NCBI GenBank assembly: GCA_017551705.1
Contig: JAFZLA010000078.1
Span: forward strand, 1 to 43,097
DNA length: 43,097 nt
Reading direction: 5' to 3'
Source: Treponema sp.
Lineage (GTDB): Bacteria; Spirochaetota; Spirochaetia; Treponematales; Treponemataceae
The translations under genes were made by a program, and so were the position numbers. This document shows, piece after piece, positions 24,216 to 32,390 of the stretch (within the stretch, counting starts at the first letter, position 1; each line of letters begins with the position of its first letter). The notes beneath the pieces were generated by a model. That model was not told the DNA's origin, searched no databases, and worked only from the letters and a program-made list of their open reading frames with translations.

Positions 24216-24260
24216 CCGCTCGAAACAAATATTATTGTTTTCTTCCAATAATACGAGCGG
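24216..24260. repeat. compound hairpin upstream of the M23 gene
   Basis: Outer arms CCGCTCG (24216-24222) and CGAGCGG (24254-24260), inner arms ATTATTG (24231-24237) and CAATAAT (24246-24252), ending four bases before the -35 box at 24264. Just before it is a GC-rich stretch (24194-24217) with further partial symmetry. The rest of the 202-base tatD-M23 gap shows nothing else. Confidence 0.65.
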
Positions 24261-24263
24261 CGA

Positions 24264-24292
24264 TTGACAAAAACGATAATTTTAGGTAGGAT
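24264..24292 (+). promoter_or_regulatory. promoter of the M23-bactofilin-YaaR genes, leaderless type
   Basis: TTGACA (24264-24269), 17-base spacer, TAGGAT (24287-24292), 8 bases to ATG 24301. No ribosome binding site. Confidence 0.7.
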
Positions 24293-24300
24293 AAAGAATA

Positions 24301-25311
24301 ATGGCTAAAAAGCGCGACCTTTCAAAAATAATGTCAAAATCATTCTCAACAAAGCAATCTTTTGGCGACAAATTTGCCGAGACCGCTTCCAAGATTTTTC
24401 ATGTTTTTGACAACAAGCTTACGATTATGGTAGTTCCTCACGCGCAGGGAAAAGTCATGAATTTCCAGACCAACGTTTTTGCCATGGTTTTGGGAATCAT
24501 CATCGCGCTTGGAGTGGCGCTCAGCTTCATTTTCTTTAACAAGAACGCCATCAACGCCAGCGCCGAAATCAGCCGCCTGTTTACAGAGAACCGCCAGACA
24601 ATGGCCAACCTTGACGTAATGCGCGACGAAAGCAACAACCTTTTGCAGACAGCCAAGCGCTTCCAGTCGTCGCTCAACCAGTCGCTTTCGCTTTTGGGAA
24701 TCGAAAGCCAGAGCGGCGCCACAAATGCTCCCATAAACAACGGCGACCTTTCCTCTCTCTTTAGCATGGAAGAGTTGGCCACAGGAAGCGTCCGCGAAGC
24801 CAACGACCTTAGGCAGTTGACCTCTTACTTGGAAGGAGCGGTTCAGCCTATCGAGCAAATCGGAAAAATGCTCGAGACACAAAACTCTTTGTTCAGCGAC
24901 ATTCCCAGCATTTGGCCTGTCCGCAGCGCGCAGCTTCACATTTCGATGGGCTTTGGACCTATGGTTCACCCAATCACAGGCCAGTGGTACGTTCATAAAG
25001 GAATCGACCTTTCTACATGGCGCAGCGGCGACCCGATTCACGCGGCGGCCAACGGCCAGGTAGTTACAGTCGCCTACGACATGGGATACGGAAACAACGT
25101 AATCATCAAGCACAAGCACGGCATTTACACACGCTACGCCCACATGAACACAATTCGCGTGACCAAGGGCCAGTTCGTTTCTCAAGGCGACACAATCGGA
25201 ACAATCGGAAACACCGGCGTAACGACCGGCCCCCACCTCCACTACGAAGTTCACATCGGAAGCGACGTAGTCGATCCTATCAAATACCTTAACATAAAGG
25301 TTTCAAACTAA
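24301..25311 (+). CDS. M23-family membrane-anchored metallopeptidase
   Basis: 336 residues. After a cytoplasmic start there is one membrane helix (about 53-75, VFAMVLGIIIALGVALSFIFF), then a helical region (about 80-200) and a C-terminal LytM/M23 domain. Zinc ligands are in GFGPMVHPITGQWYVHKGIDLS (His and Asp) and GPHLHYEVHIG (HxH); YGNNVIIKHKHGIYTRYAHMN is typical. It likely cuts or regulates peptidoglycan at the inner membrane surface. It is directly followed (TAATG) by a bactofilin, a pairing well known for cell-shape control. Confidence 0.93.
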   Translation: MAKKRDLSKIMSKSFSTKQSFGDKFAETASKIFHVFDNKLTIMVVPHAQGKVMNFQTNVFAMVLGIIIALGVALSFIFFNKNAINASAEISRLFTENRQTMANLDVMRDESNNLLQTAKRFQSSLNQSLSLLGIESQSGATNAPINNGDLSSLFSMEELATGSVREANDLRQLTSYLEGAVQPIEQIGKMLETQNSLFSDIPSIWPVRSAQLHISMGFGPMVHPITGQWYVHKGIDLSTWRSGDPIHAAANGQVVTVAYDMGYGNNVIIKHKHGIYTRYAHMNTIRVTKGQFVSQGDTIGTIGNTGVTTGPHLHYEVHIGSDVVDPIKYLNIKVSN

Positions 25312-25724
25312 TGGCCCTTCTTTCCGACGACATTTCCATTTGCACGATTGTCGGTTCGGGTTCCGCCTTTGTCGGCAACATGCGCGTTAACGGCGCGATG
25401 ATGATTGACGGCGACGTTGACGGAGATTTGGAAGTAAGCGGAAATTTAATCATCGGCGAAAAAGCCCGCGTCCGCGGAAACATCAGCGCAAAGTCCGCCG
25501 TCATTAGCGGAATCGTTTTGGGCGACATCAACGCTCCCGAAGGAATAAGGCTTACAGAGACTTCGACTGTTTTGGGCGACATAGCCACCCACCGTTTGCA
25601 AATCGCGGGCGGAGTGATTTTTCACGGCCACTGCATCGCCTTAAGCGACGAAGACCTCTTTGAAAAAGAGTCTGTCAAGCAAAGGCAGTTGCGCCAAATC
25701 AAGAGCAAGACGATCATTAAATGA
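25311..25724 (+). CDS. bactofilin
   Basis: 137 residues with a single bactofilin beta-helix domain: SICTIVGSGSAFVGNMRVNGAMMIDGDVDGDLEVSGNLIIGEKARVRGNISAKSAVISGIVLGDINAPEGIRLTETSTVLGDIATHRLQIAGGVIFHGHC shows the repeating G-D/N rungs (quoted in family terms; see 25340-25640 for the coding stretch). It polymerises into cytoskeletal filaments that can recruit cell-wall enzymes. Start and stop overlap both neighbours (TAATG, ATGA), so translation is coupled. A partnership with the upstream M23 peptidase is inferred from context. Confidence 0.92.
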   Translation: MALLSDDISICTIVGSGSAFVGNMRVNGAMMIDGDVDGDLEVSGNLIIGEKARVRGNISAKSAVISGIVLGDINAPEGIRLTETSTVLGDIATHRLQIAGGVIFHGHCIALSDEDLFEKESVKQRQLRQIKSKTIIK

Positions 25725-26263
25725 ATTCGATAGATCCAACAAGCAACGGATTGTATTACAACGCCACGCAGGCCGCGGCAAACCAAGCCGCCGCTCAAGC
25801 CATGGCGCAAAAAGCCGAAAAAGAAAAATCAGTCAAAAAGCCGGCCTTTTCTTCGATGGTCAACAAGCGGCAGGAAGCGAACATTTTGGCAAGCCAAGGA
25901 CTTCCGCCCGAGATTGCGGGGCTAAGCCAAGAGGACGCGCTTGTTTGGCTAAAGGACAGGCTTGACGAGGCGGGCGACGCGCTTAGCGACAATCCTTCCG
26001 GCCAAAATCTTGACAACTACAAAAAGGCTGTGAGCCAGTTCATCAAATACATGCAAAAGGAAAATTTTGTTTTGGAGGAACACAAGCGGGCGGGCAGGGC
26101 GCGCAACGGCAAGAAAAAGGATCCCGTCGTCTTGGTTCAGACAATTGACAAAAAGCTTGAACAGCTCAACTATGACATTTGGTACAACCATTTGGACAAG
26201 CTGAAGCTGCTTGAAAAAATTCACGAAATAAACGGTTTGGTGGTAGACTTGACCGCCGTTTAA
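25721..26263 (+). CDS. YaaR family protein (DUF327)
   Basis: 180 residues, mainly helical. After an Ala/Gln-rich N-terminus (ATQAAANQAAAQAMAQKAEKE) the family core includes FIKYMQKENFVLEEHKRAGRARNGKKKDPVVLVQTIDKKLEQL and a helical tail LDKLKLLEKIHEINGLVVDL. This matches DUF327/YaaR proteins, whose exact role is unknown. The start overlaps the bactofilin stop by four bases. The order M23-bactofilin-YaaR-PSP1 is, to my knowledge, kept in other treponemes. Confidence 0.85.
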   Translation: MNSIDPTSNGLYYNATQAAANQAAAQAMAQKAEKEKSVKKPAFSSMVNKRQEANILASQGLPPEIAGLSQEDALVWLKDRLDEAGDALSDNPSGQNLDNYKKAVSQFIKYMQKENFVLEEHKRAGRARNGKKKDPVVLVQTIDKKLEQLNYDIWYNHLDKLKLLEKIHEINGLVVDLTAV

Positions 26264-26277
26264 GGCTAAAATATAAA
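26249..26277 (+). promoter_or_regulatory. PSP1-gene promoter
   Basis: TTGACC (26249-26254), 17-base spacer, TATAAA (26272-26277), 12 bases to ATG 26290. It lies over the end of the YaaR gene, so PSP1 may be partly independent. Confidence 0.5.
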
Positions 26278-26289
26278 AAAGGTTTTTTT

Positions 26290-27207
26290 ATGAGCGATAT
26301 TTTTGAAAACGACATAGATGAAGAAGGCGAAGACCTCTCTCAGTTGGAAGACGACGGAGCGGAAGTAGACTCCGGCGAAAAGTTTGTATTCAACGAGCCT
26401 CTTTACGCCTTGCGCTTGGACTATTCGCGCGAGGGCGTTTTTGCCAAGCAAGGCAACTTTAAGCTGGAGCCAGGCGACGCGGTAATCATTCCCACACGAT
26501 ATGGAATGGATTTGGCGCGCGTTTTGGGAAAGGCCACCAGCCCGATTGGAATCAAAAAAGACGACATAATTCAAATTGACCGCAAGGCCAGCGACGACGA
26601 CCTTAGCCGCGCCGCCGAACTTAAAGAAAAAGAAGTTGGCGCCTTTAAGGTTTTTCAAGAAAAGGTCGCCGCCCGCAAGCTCAATATGAAATTGATTGGC
26701 GCGCACTTTTTGGTCGACGAGCCAAAGGCCTTGTTCTTCTTTAGCGCCGAGCAAAGGGTTGACTTTAGAGAATTGGTAAAAGACTTGGTGAGCGTGTTTA
26801 AAATGCGCATCGAGTTGCGGCAGATAGGCGTGCGCGACGAGTCTAGGATTACCGGCGGCTTGGGAATTTGCGGCCGCCCTTATTGCTGCCACGCCATCAG
26901 CGACAAGCTGCGTCCAGTTTCCATCAGAATGGCAAAGGACCAAAACCTTTCGCTCAACTCAATGAAAATTTCGGGACAATGCGGCCGCCTTTTGTGCTGC
27001 CTTTCTTACGAGTACGACTTTTATTCCGACGCGCGCAAAAAGCTTCCCAACGAAGGAACGCGCATTTTTTACGACGGAACAAATTTTAGAATCACAGAAA
27101 TCAATCCTTTGAGTTCGATGATAAAACTTTACGGAGAGGACGGCCGCATCATTGAGATTAACGCCAGCCGCTTTGTAAAAGAAAACAATCGTTGGAAAAT
27201 AAATTAG
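26290..27207 (+). CDS. PSP1 C-terminal domain protein (RicT/YaaT-like)
   Basis: 305 residues. An acidic N-terminus (NDIDEEGEDLSQLEDDGAEVD) is followed by the PSP1 domain: GDAVIIPTRYGMDLARVLG, DELK-type helix (AAELKEKEVGAFKVFQEKV), LKLIGAHFLVDEPKALFFFSAEQRVDFRELVKDLVSVFKMRIELRQIGVRDE (positions 26690-26845), then a Cys-rich segment GGLGICGRPYCC and GQCGRLLCCLSYEYDFY. In Bacillus YaaT/RicT the Cys residues bind Fe-S clusters as part of the Y-complex that affects RNase Y; that role here is inferred. It sits 26 bases after the YaaR gene. Confidence 0.88.
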   Translation: MSDIFENDIDEEGEDLSQLEDDGAEVDSGEKFVFNEPLYALRLDYSREGVFAKQGNFKLEPGDAVIIPTRYGMDLARVLGKATSPIGIKKDDIIQIDRKASDDDLSRAAELKEKEVGAFKVFQEKVAARKLNMKLIGAHFLVDEPKALFFFSAEQRVDFRELVKDLVSVFKMRIELRQIGVRDESRITGGLGICGRPYCCHAISDKLRPVSIRMAKDQNLSLNSMKISGQCGRLLCCLSYEYDFYSDARKKLPNEGTRIFYDGTNFRITEINPLSSMIKLYGEDGRIIEINASRFVKENNRWKIN

Positions 27208-27232
27208 GCGCGCGGCGGGCTTGGCTTTTGGG

Positions 27233-27961
27233 TCAGCTTATAACCGCGAGCAAGTAGTCAGAGTCGTCAAAGGCCGTCAAGCCGTCAAAGCCGCTAAAAA
27301 ATTGAACGTTCTTAAAGCCCGCTTCTTTTGAAAATTCTTGTATTTCGGATTTTTGGAGCGGGTATATTTTTGCGCCTTCGAATACGGGCGAGGACTTTCC
27401 ATTTTTTTCCAAGAAGCTGTCATAGTTGAAAGTGCCGTCGCTCATTTTTGAGACCGAGCTTTTGTAGCTTACGCGGGCGCTGTTCAGCTCTGGCAAAATG
27501 GTTTTTGGAAGCGCCTTGAACCGTTCAAAATTGTAAAGCTGCAATACTACGATTCCGCCGTCGGCCAAAAGCTCCTTGCAGTCAAAGAAAAATTTGCGCA
27601 TGAGGGTTTTGTCGCTGATAAAAATGACGCGGCTGTTAAGGCAAGAAATTATGTTGTAAAATTTTTTGCCCAAAAAGCGGGTCATTTCGAGCGTTGACAT
27701 TTGGAAGTATCGGACTGACATCAGCTGGTCGCGGTATTTTAGGTTGGCGGATTCCAAAAGCTCGCGCAAGGTTTCAAGGCCGGTTACGTCGACCGCGTCT
27801 TTGGCCAAACGGTGGCAAAGCACGCCCGTTCCGCAGCCAATGCTGAGCATTTTTGCCGGGTGAGGATACTTTTGTATCAAGGTCTCGTAGAACGTTTGTT
27901 GCGCCAACGTGACAGGATACAATTCATCGTAATATTCCACTAAATTTTTAATTGATTCCAT
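27233..27961 (-). CDS. class I SAM-dependent methyltransferase
   Basis: 242 residues from ATG 27961. SAM motif I is MLSIGCGTGVLCHRL, followed by VDVTGLETLRELLE, a motif-II-like FYNIISCLNSRVIF, and GGIVVLQLYNFERF. It resembles small-molecule or unassigned methyltransferases of the UbiE/Methyltransf_25 group; substrate unknown. The in-frame extension to 28000 is rejected because the promoter (TTGCGT-17-TATAAT) lies in it. A perfect 11-bp inverted repeat covers the -10 box and start codon, suggesting control at this site. It converges with the PSP1 gene 25 bases away. Confidence 0.82.
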   Translation of the reverse strand: MESIKNLVEYYDELYPVTLAQQTFYETLIQKYPHPAKMLSIGCGTGVLCHRLAKDAVDVTGLETLRELLESANLKYRDQLMSVRYFQMSTLEMTRFLGKKFYNIISCLNSRVIFISDKTLMRKFFFDCKELLADGGIVVLQLYNFERFKALPKTILPELNSARVSYKSSVSKMSDGTFNYDSFLEKNGKSSPVFEGAKIYPLQKSEIQEFSKEAGFKNVQFFSGFDGLTAFDDSDYLLAVIS

Positions 27962-27989
27962 TTTGGGTATAATTATAAACCCAAAATGG
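27958..27989. promoter_or_regulatory. palindromic operator over promoter and start codon
   Basis: CCATTTTGGGT (27958-27968), 10-base AT-only centre, ACCCAAAATGG (27979-27989). The centre holds the minus-strand TATAAT (27977-27972) and the left arm holds the methyltransferase ATG (27961-27959). Confidence 0.6.
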
Positions 27990-28001
27990 AAATAACGCAA
28001 A

Positions 28002-28298
28002 TTAAATTTTATCTAAATTTTTGGCTTTTACAAAGAAAACCTTTACGCCCTCGTCCGGAAACTGCTTCTTTACGGCCTTGATTATGGCCTTGACCTTGGG
28101 GGCGTCCTTTTTTTCGATGTAGGCAAAAAGGGCAAAATTCACCTCGGGCCAGCTGGAAGTGCCCAGTTTGTAGCCCGCCTTTCCCCGGCCGTTGACTAGG
28201 GGGATTGTCGTGTACAAAAAGTCCGGGATGTTCTCTTCCAAAGTTTCGATTATGTCGTCTTGAACCGATTGGTTGGCTATGATTTCTACGCGATACAT
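28002..28298 (-). CDS. PII-like signalling protein
   Basis: 98 residues from ATG 28298 (GGAGG upstream; an earlier TTG would remove the site). The ferredoxin-like PII pattern is seen: MYRVEIIANQSVQDDIIETLEENI, a T-loop-like PLVNGRGKAGYKLGTSSWPEVNFALFAYIEKKDAPKVKAIIKAVKKQF (coding 28060-28210), and a beta-strand end. The T-loop lacks the uridylylated Tyr context of GlnB. Proteins of this kind occur next to transporter genes in several phyla. It starts 12 bases after the RND pump stop and is last in the efflux operon, suggesting a regulatory role for the pump. The ligand is unknown. Confidence 0.75.
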   Translation of the reverse strand: MYRVEIIANQSVQDDIIETLEENIPDFLYTTIPLVNGRGKAGYKLGTSSWPEVNFALFAYIEKKDAPKVKAIIKAVKKQFPDEGVKVFFVKAKNLDKI

Positions 28299-28310
28299 TT
28301 GTTCCTCCAA

Positions 28311-31300
28311 CTAGCCCTCAAGCAATACCTTGATGCGGCTTTTCTTGGTCTTCTTTTCGTTCATCACAAGCGAGTACAAAACCGGTATGAAGAAAAGCGT
28401 GATGAAGGTGGAGCTTGTCAAGCCGCCGACTACGGCCACGCCGATCGGCTGGACCATTCCGGCGCTTCCGCTTGTGGCAAAGCACATAGGGAGCATTCCC
28501 AAAATCGTTGTGAGCGTGGTCATCAATACAGGGCGCAAACGGCTTGCGCCGGCTTCAAGACAGGCCTCGTGCATTTTTAGGCCGCGGTCAATCAAAAGGT
28601 TTGTGTAGTCGACCAAAATGATTCCGTTGTTTACTACGATTCCTACAAGCATGATAAGTCCTACCGCGCTCATCATCGAAATCGCCTGGCCCGAGATTTT
28701 GTAAATGGCCACGACTCCGATAATCAAGAAGGGAATCGTGCAAAGGTTGATGAAGGGCGCCTTGAAGCTTTCGTAGGTTCCCGCCATGACTCCAAAGACC
28801 AAAAGAATGGCCATCAAGATGATGCCCGCGTAGGCGGCGCCCTGTTCCTGCATGTCTTTCCAAGAGCCTTCGTAAGAAATGGTCACGTTGTCCGGAACGA
28901 TAAAGGCCGAGGCTATTCCTTCCTTGATTTTGTTCTCCACTTCGTAGGCGTTGACTTCGCTGACCAAGTCGGCGCTGATAGTGACGACGCGGGTTTGGTT
29001 TTCGCGCTTGATTGTAACTGGGCCCAAGCCTTTTGTGACTTTTGCAAAGTTTGCCACGCTGACTTTGCCCGCGCTGCCCTTTACATAGATTTGCTCCAAG
29101 TCTGTCACCGACTTTCTGTCGGCGGGAGCGTACATCAAGACTACGCTGTATTCTTTTCCGGCGTTGCGGTATGTCGTGGCCGTAACTCCGTTTATCGCGT
29201 AGTTGATTTCTTTGGCCACTGTAGTGACGTCTACGCCAAAAGAGTAGGCGCGGTCGCGGTCGATTTCGACTTCGATTTCGGGGACGCCTTCTTCGGTGTC
29301 AATCGAGCTTTCGCCCAAGTCTTTTATGCCTTCCATTACGGAACGAACTTTTGAAGCGACTTTTAGCGCCGCTTCTAGGTCGTCGCTGCGCAGTTTTATT
29401 ACGATGTCGCTTCCTGTCATTTGGCCGCGCATTCCCTGGCTAAAGGAGAAGCGGGCGCCGGCAAAATCGTTAAAGTGGGCGCGCAGTTTTCTTTGGATGT
29501 CCTCGGCTTTGTCGATTTGCTCGTCGCTTTGCGGAAGCTGAATTTGAATCGTTCCCTTGTAGGCGGACGAGTTGCGCGAGCCGGTTCCGATGCTGGTTAT
29601 GATCGTTGTGTAGCCCTTGATTTCTTTTTTGCAAATGTCTTCCAGTTGCGCCATCACAGCGCTTGTCGCTTCGATTGTCGTTCCAATCGGGAGCGTGACG
29701 TTAAGGCTTACGCTGTCGTCACGGCCGCGCGGCATCATGTTTATTGTCATTGTCGGAATGAACGAAAGGGCCACGACAAGCGCGCACACGCAAGCGGTCA
29801 CGGCCACGGCGCGGTTTTTGAGCGCGGCGTTCAAGGCCTTTTTGTAAATGGCGGTGAGCGCGTTCATCGGAACGTCAAGCAGCTCGTAAAAGCGGCGCAA
29901 GGCTTTTGACTTGACCGGCTTTTCCTTGCGGTTCGAAAGCGGAAGGAATTTTCCGGCCAAAACCGGCACCAAGAAAATCGCCACAAAGAGCGACGACATT
30001 AGCGCGATTACGACGGTAAAAATTATTCCCTTGAACATTTGTCCCATCATTCCCAATTCCTTCATGTAAAAGAGGAAGGGGATAAAGACGCAAATCGTTG
30101 TCAAGTTGCCGCTGACGACCGACATTATCATTTCGCTCGATCCGAGTTCCGCCGAAACAAGGGGCTTGGCTCCGCGGCTTCGGTAAACGTAAATGTTTTC
30201 GATCATAACGATTGACGCGTCGACTATCATTCCTACGCCCAAAATCAAACCTGTCAATGTCATCATGTTGAGCGAAAGGCCGGCAAAGTTCATGCAGAGC
30301 ATTGTTATGATAATCGAAAGCGGAATTGAAATCGCGATGATGATTGTTGACTTGAAATTTTTTAGGAAGAGGAACAAAATCAAGACCGCCAAAATCAAGC
30401 CCTGCGCGGCGCTTTCCAAAAGCGTGTTGATTGTGTCGCGGATTGAGTCGGTTGTGTCCCAAACGATTTTCATCGACATGTCGCCGGGGAGAACTTCCTT
30501 TATTTCGTCAAGCTTTTTGTAGACGGCGTTGGCCACGGTGACGCTGTTTTTTCCTGACTGCTTGGTCACGCTTACGTAAACGCCAGGCTGGCCGTTGATC
30601 AAAACTTCGTTGGACTTGTCTTGGTAGCCAAACTCCGCGTGGCCCAAGTCTGAAAGGCGGACAGCGTAGCCGTTTCTTGTCGTTATTACGGTTGAATTGA
30701 TTTCGTCGATGCTGGCAAATTCGCCGGTGGTCCTGATTGTGTAGTCGTAGGAGCCTTCGGTGATTTTTCCGCCGCCCAATTCCAAGTTTTGCTTTGCAAG
30801 GGCGGAGTAAACTTCGGTGATTGTTATTCCGTAGGCGGACATGCGGTTTTGCAAAAGTTCCACGCGGGCGATTTTGTCGCGGCCGCCGTAAACTGTCGCC
30901 TCGGCAACGCCGTCGGTTTGCTCGATCAAGTCGGTGATTGTGTTGTCCGCGATTTCGCGCAATTCGTTGCGGCTGCGGTTTCCGTTGATGGCAATGCGCA
31001 TGATTGGCATGGAGTCGCTGTCCATCTTAAAGATTGTTGGAGTGCCAGCGTTGTCGGGGAGGCTGCGCACCACGCGGTCTATTTTGTCGCGGACGTTGTT
31101 GGTGGCGATGTCCAAGTCGGTTCCGTAGTTGAACTCAAGCGAAATGCTTGACCTTCCTTCTGACGAAGTGCTGGTGAGCTTTTTGAGGCCGCTAACGCTT
31201 ATCAATTGCGATTCCAAAACTTTGGTGATTGATTTTTCGACGGACTGAGGGCCCGCGTTTTGGTATGTCGTGCTTACGGTAAGGTAAGGGTAGTCGACGT

Positions 31301-31415
31301 CGGGCATAAGGCTTATCGAGACGTTCTTGAGCGTGAACAAGCCCATGATTAGAAGGAGAACGAAAACGATAAGCGTTAGGACCGGATGCCGGAGCGTTGT
31401 CTTTGTTATGCTCAT
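28311..31415 (-). CDS. RND-family efflux pump, inner-membrane subunit (AcrB-like)
   Basis: Proton-driven drug or solute exporter, 1034 residues, full length. Layout is the duplicated RND fold: TM1 (LTLIVFVLLLIMGLFTLKNV), first periplasmic loop, TM2-6 near residues 335-470, TM7 about 535, second loop, TM8-12 at 860-1020. The TM4 proton-relay motif reads GVGMIVDASIVMIEN, with one Asp where E. coli AcrB has Asp-Asp; this single-Asp version is common in non-proteobacterial HAE1 pumps. LMPDVDYPYLTVSTTYQNAGP is the usual entry motif. It follows the adaptor gene with no gap and precedes a PII-like gene. Confidence 0.95.
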   Translation of the reverse strand: MSITKTTLRHPVLTLIVFVLLLIMGLFTLKNVSISLMPDVDYPYLTVSTTYQNAGPQSVEKSITKVLESQLISVSGLKKLTSTSSEGRSSISLEFNYGTDLDIATNNVRDKIDRVVRSLPDNAGTPTIFKMDSDSMPIMRIAINGNRSRNELREIADNTITDLIEQTDGVAEATVYGGRDKIARVELLQNRMSAYGITITEVYSALAKQNLELGGGKITEGSYDYTIRTTGEFASIDEINSTVITTRNGYAVRLSDLGHAEFGYQDKSNEVLINGQPGVYVSVTKQSGKNSVTVANAVYKKLDEIKEVLPGDMSMKIVWDTTDSIRDTINTLLESAAQGLILAVLILFLFLKNFKSTIIIAISIPLSIIITMLCMNFAGLSLNMMTLTGLILGVGMIVDASIVMIENIYVYRSRGAKPLVSAELGSSEMIMSVVSGNLTTICVFIPFLFYMKELGMMGQMFKGIIFTVVIALMSSLFVAIFLVPVLAGKFLPLSNRKEKPVKSKALRRFYELLDVPMNALTAIYKKALNAALKNRAVAVTACVCALVVALSFIPTMTINMMPRGRDDSVSLNVTLPIGTTIEATSAVMAQLEDICKKEIKGYTTIITSIGTGSRNSSAYKGTIQIQLPQSDEQIDKAEDIQRKLRAHFNDFAGARFSFSQGMRGQMTGSDIVIKLRSDDLEAALKVASKVRSVMEGIKDLGESSIDTEEGVPEIEVEIDRDRAYSFGVDVTTVAKEINYAINGVTATTYRNAGKEYSVVLMYAPADRKSVTDLEQIYVKGSAGKVSVANFAKVTKGLGPVTIKRENQTRVVTISADLVSEVNAYEVENKIKEGIASAFIVPDNVTISYEGSWKDMQEQGAAYAGIILMAILLVFGVMAGTYESFKAPFINLCTIPFLIIGVVAIYKISGQAISMMSAVGLIMLVGIVVNNGIILVDYTNLLIDRGLKMHEACLEAGASRLRPVLMTTLTTILGMLPMCFATSGSAGMVQPIGVAVVGGLTSSTFITLFFIPVLYSLVMNEKKTKKSRIKVLLEG

Positions 31416-32390
31416 TTACTGCCCCTTGCCAAAATTTTGGTTGAGTTCTTCGGCCGCTCCAGTTATGTCTTTGATTTTCGCGCCGTCGCTAAGAGAAGTT
31501 TGGCCTTGAATGACGACTTTTTCGCCTTGCTTGAGGCCGCTGATTATTTGAACGATTCCGTCAACTTCCTCGCCCAAAGAAACTTGGCGCTTTTCTACGG
31601 TGGAGTTGTCTTTGACTACATAGGCGTAATACTTGTCTTCGTTGACCGCCAAAGAATTTTTTGGCATGGCGACCGTTCCTGAATAATCTTTTGTAAAAAG
31701 AATCAGCTTTGCGAACATTCCCGCGTTGATGCGAGAGTCGCGCTCGTCAAAGGTCAAAATGATTTGCTTGGTGCGGCTGGCCGCGTCGACGACCGGCGAC
31801 ACGCGCTTTACCGTGGCGTTAAAGGAATCTTCGGGGTAGGCTTGGACGGAGACGACCGCCTTTAGTCCGGGCTTTAGGAACGAAACGTAGCGCTCGGGAA
31901 TGTCGGCGACGATTTGCAAGTTGGCTATGTCTCCGATTTTTGTAATCTCTGTGTTTGACGAGACCGTCGTTCCGTTTTTGACCGGCGTTGAGATTACGCT
32001 TCCCGAAATGGGAGCGTGAACGGGGCTTTGCTTGTAGCGTTCGCCAGGCTGGCTTGGGTCGACGTAGGCTATGACGTCGCCGCGCTTTACGCTGGAACCT
32101 AGCATCACTTGGGTTGAAACAACTTTTCCCGAAACGTCTGGGTAAACCGAAACTGAGTTTTGCGACTCAATTTCGCCGTTGGCCACAATGTATCCGTGGA
32201 GCGTTTGCATCTCCATTGTTTGAGTGACGACGCTGAACTCGGTCGAGCCGGCCGCTCCCCAAGAGCCTTTGCCTGGCTTTCCGGGTTTGGGGCCGTGTTT
32301 GTTTTTTCCAAAAGTAAAGGCGTATGCAATCAAAAGCGCCGAAACAATCAAAATCGCTATTACGGCGACGTGGGCTTTTTTAAGTTTCAT
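31416..32390 (-). CDS. RND efflux periplasmic adaptor (membrane fusion protein)
   Basis: 324 residues from ATG 32390, chosen because it overlaps the upstream stop as ATGA; a longer frame to 32537 would run through the preceding gene. An N-terminal membrane anchor (AHVAVIAILIVSALLIAYAFTFG) is followed by a lipoyl/barrel-sandwich region (GYIVANGEIESQNSVSVYPDVSGKV, GDVIAYVDPSQPG, VHAPISGSVISTPVKNGTTVSS), a beta-barrel and a C-terminal membrane-proximal domain. The alpha-hairpin is very short or absent between the lipoyl halves, which may reflect a different docking on the outer-membrane factor. Confidence 0.92.
   Translation of the reverse strand: MKLKKAHVAVIAILIVSALLIAYAFTFGKNKHGPKPGKPGKGSWGAAGSTEFSVVTQTMEMQTLHGYIVANGEIESQNSVSVYPDVSGKVVSTQVMLGSSVKRGDVIAYVDPSQPGERYKQSPVHAPISGSVISTPVKNGTTVSSNTEITKIGDIANLQIVADIPERYVSFLKPGLKAVVSVQAYPEDSFNATVKRVSPVVDAASRTKQIILTFDERDSRINAGMFAKLILFTKDYSGTVAMPKNSLAVNEDKYYAYVVKDNSTVEKRQVSLGEEVDGIVQIISGLKQGEKVVIQGQTSLSDGAKIKDITGAAEELNQNFGKGQ

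Noticed and set aside
23319-24251. 310-codon open frame antisense to tatD
   Set aside because: Shadow frame; tatD has the family motifs.
24346-25254. 302-codon open frame antisense to the M23 gene
   Set aside because: Shadow of a clear M23 peptidase with zinc ligands; no start signals.
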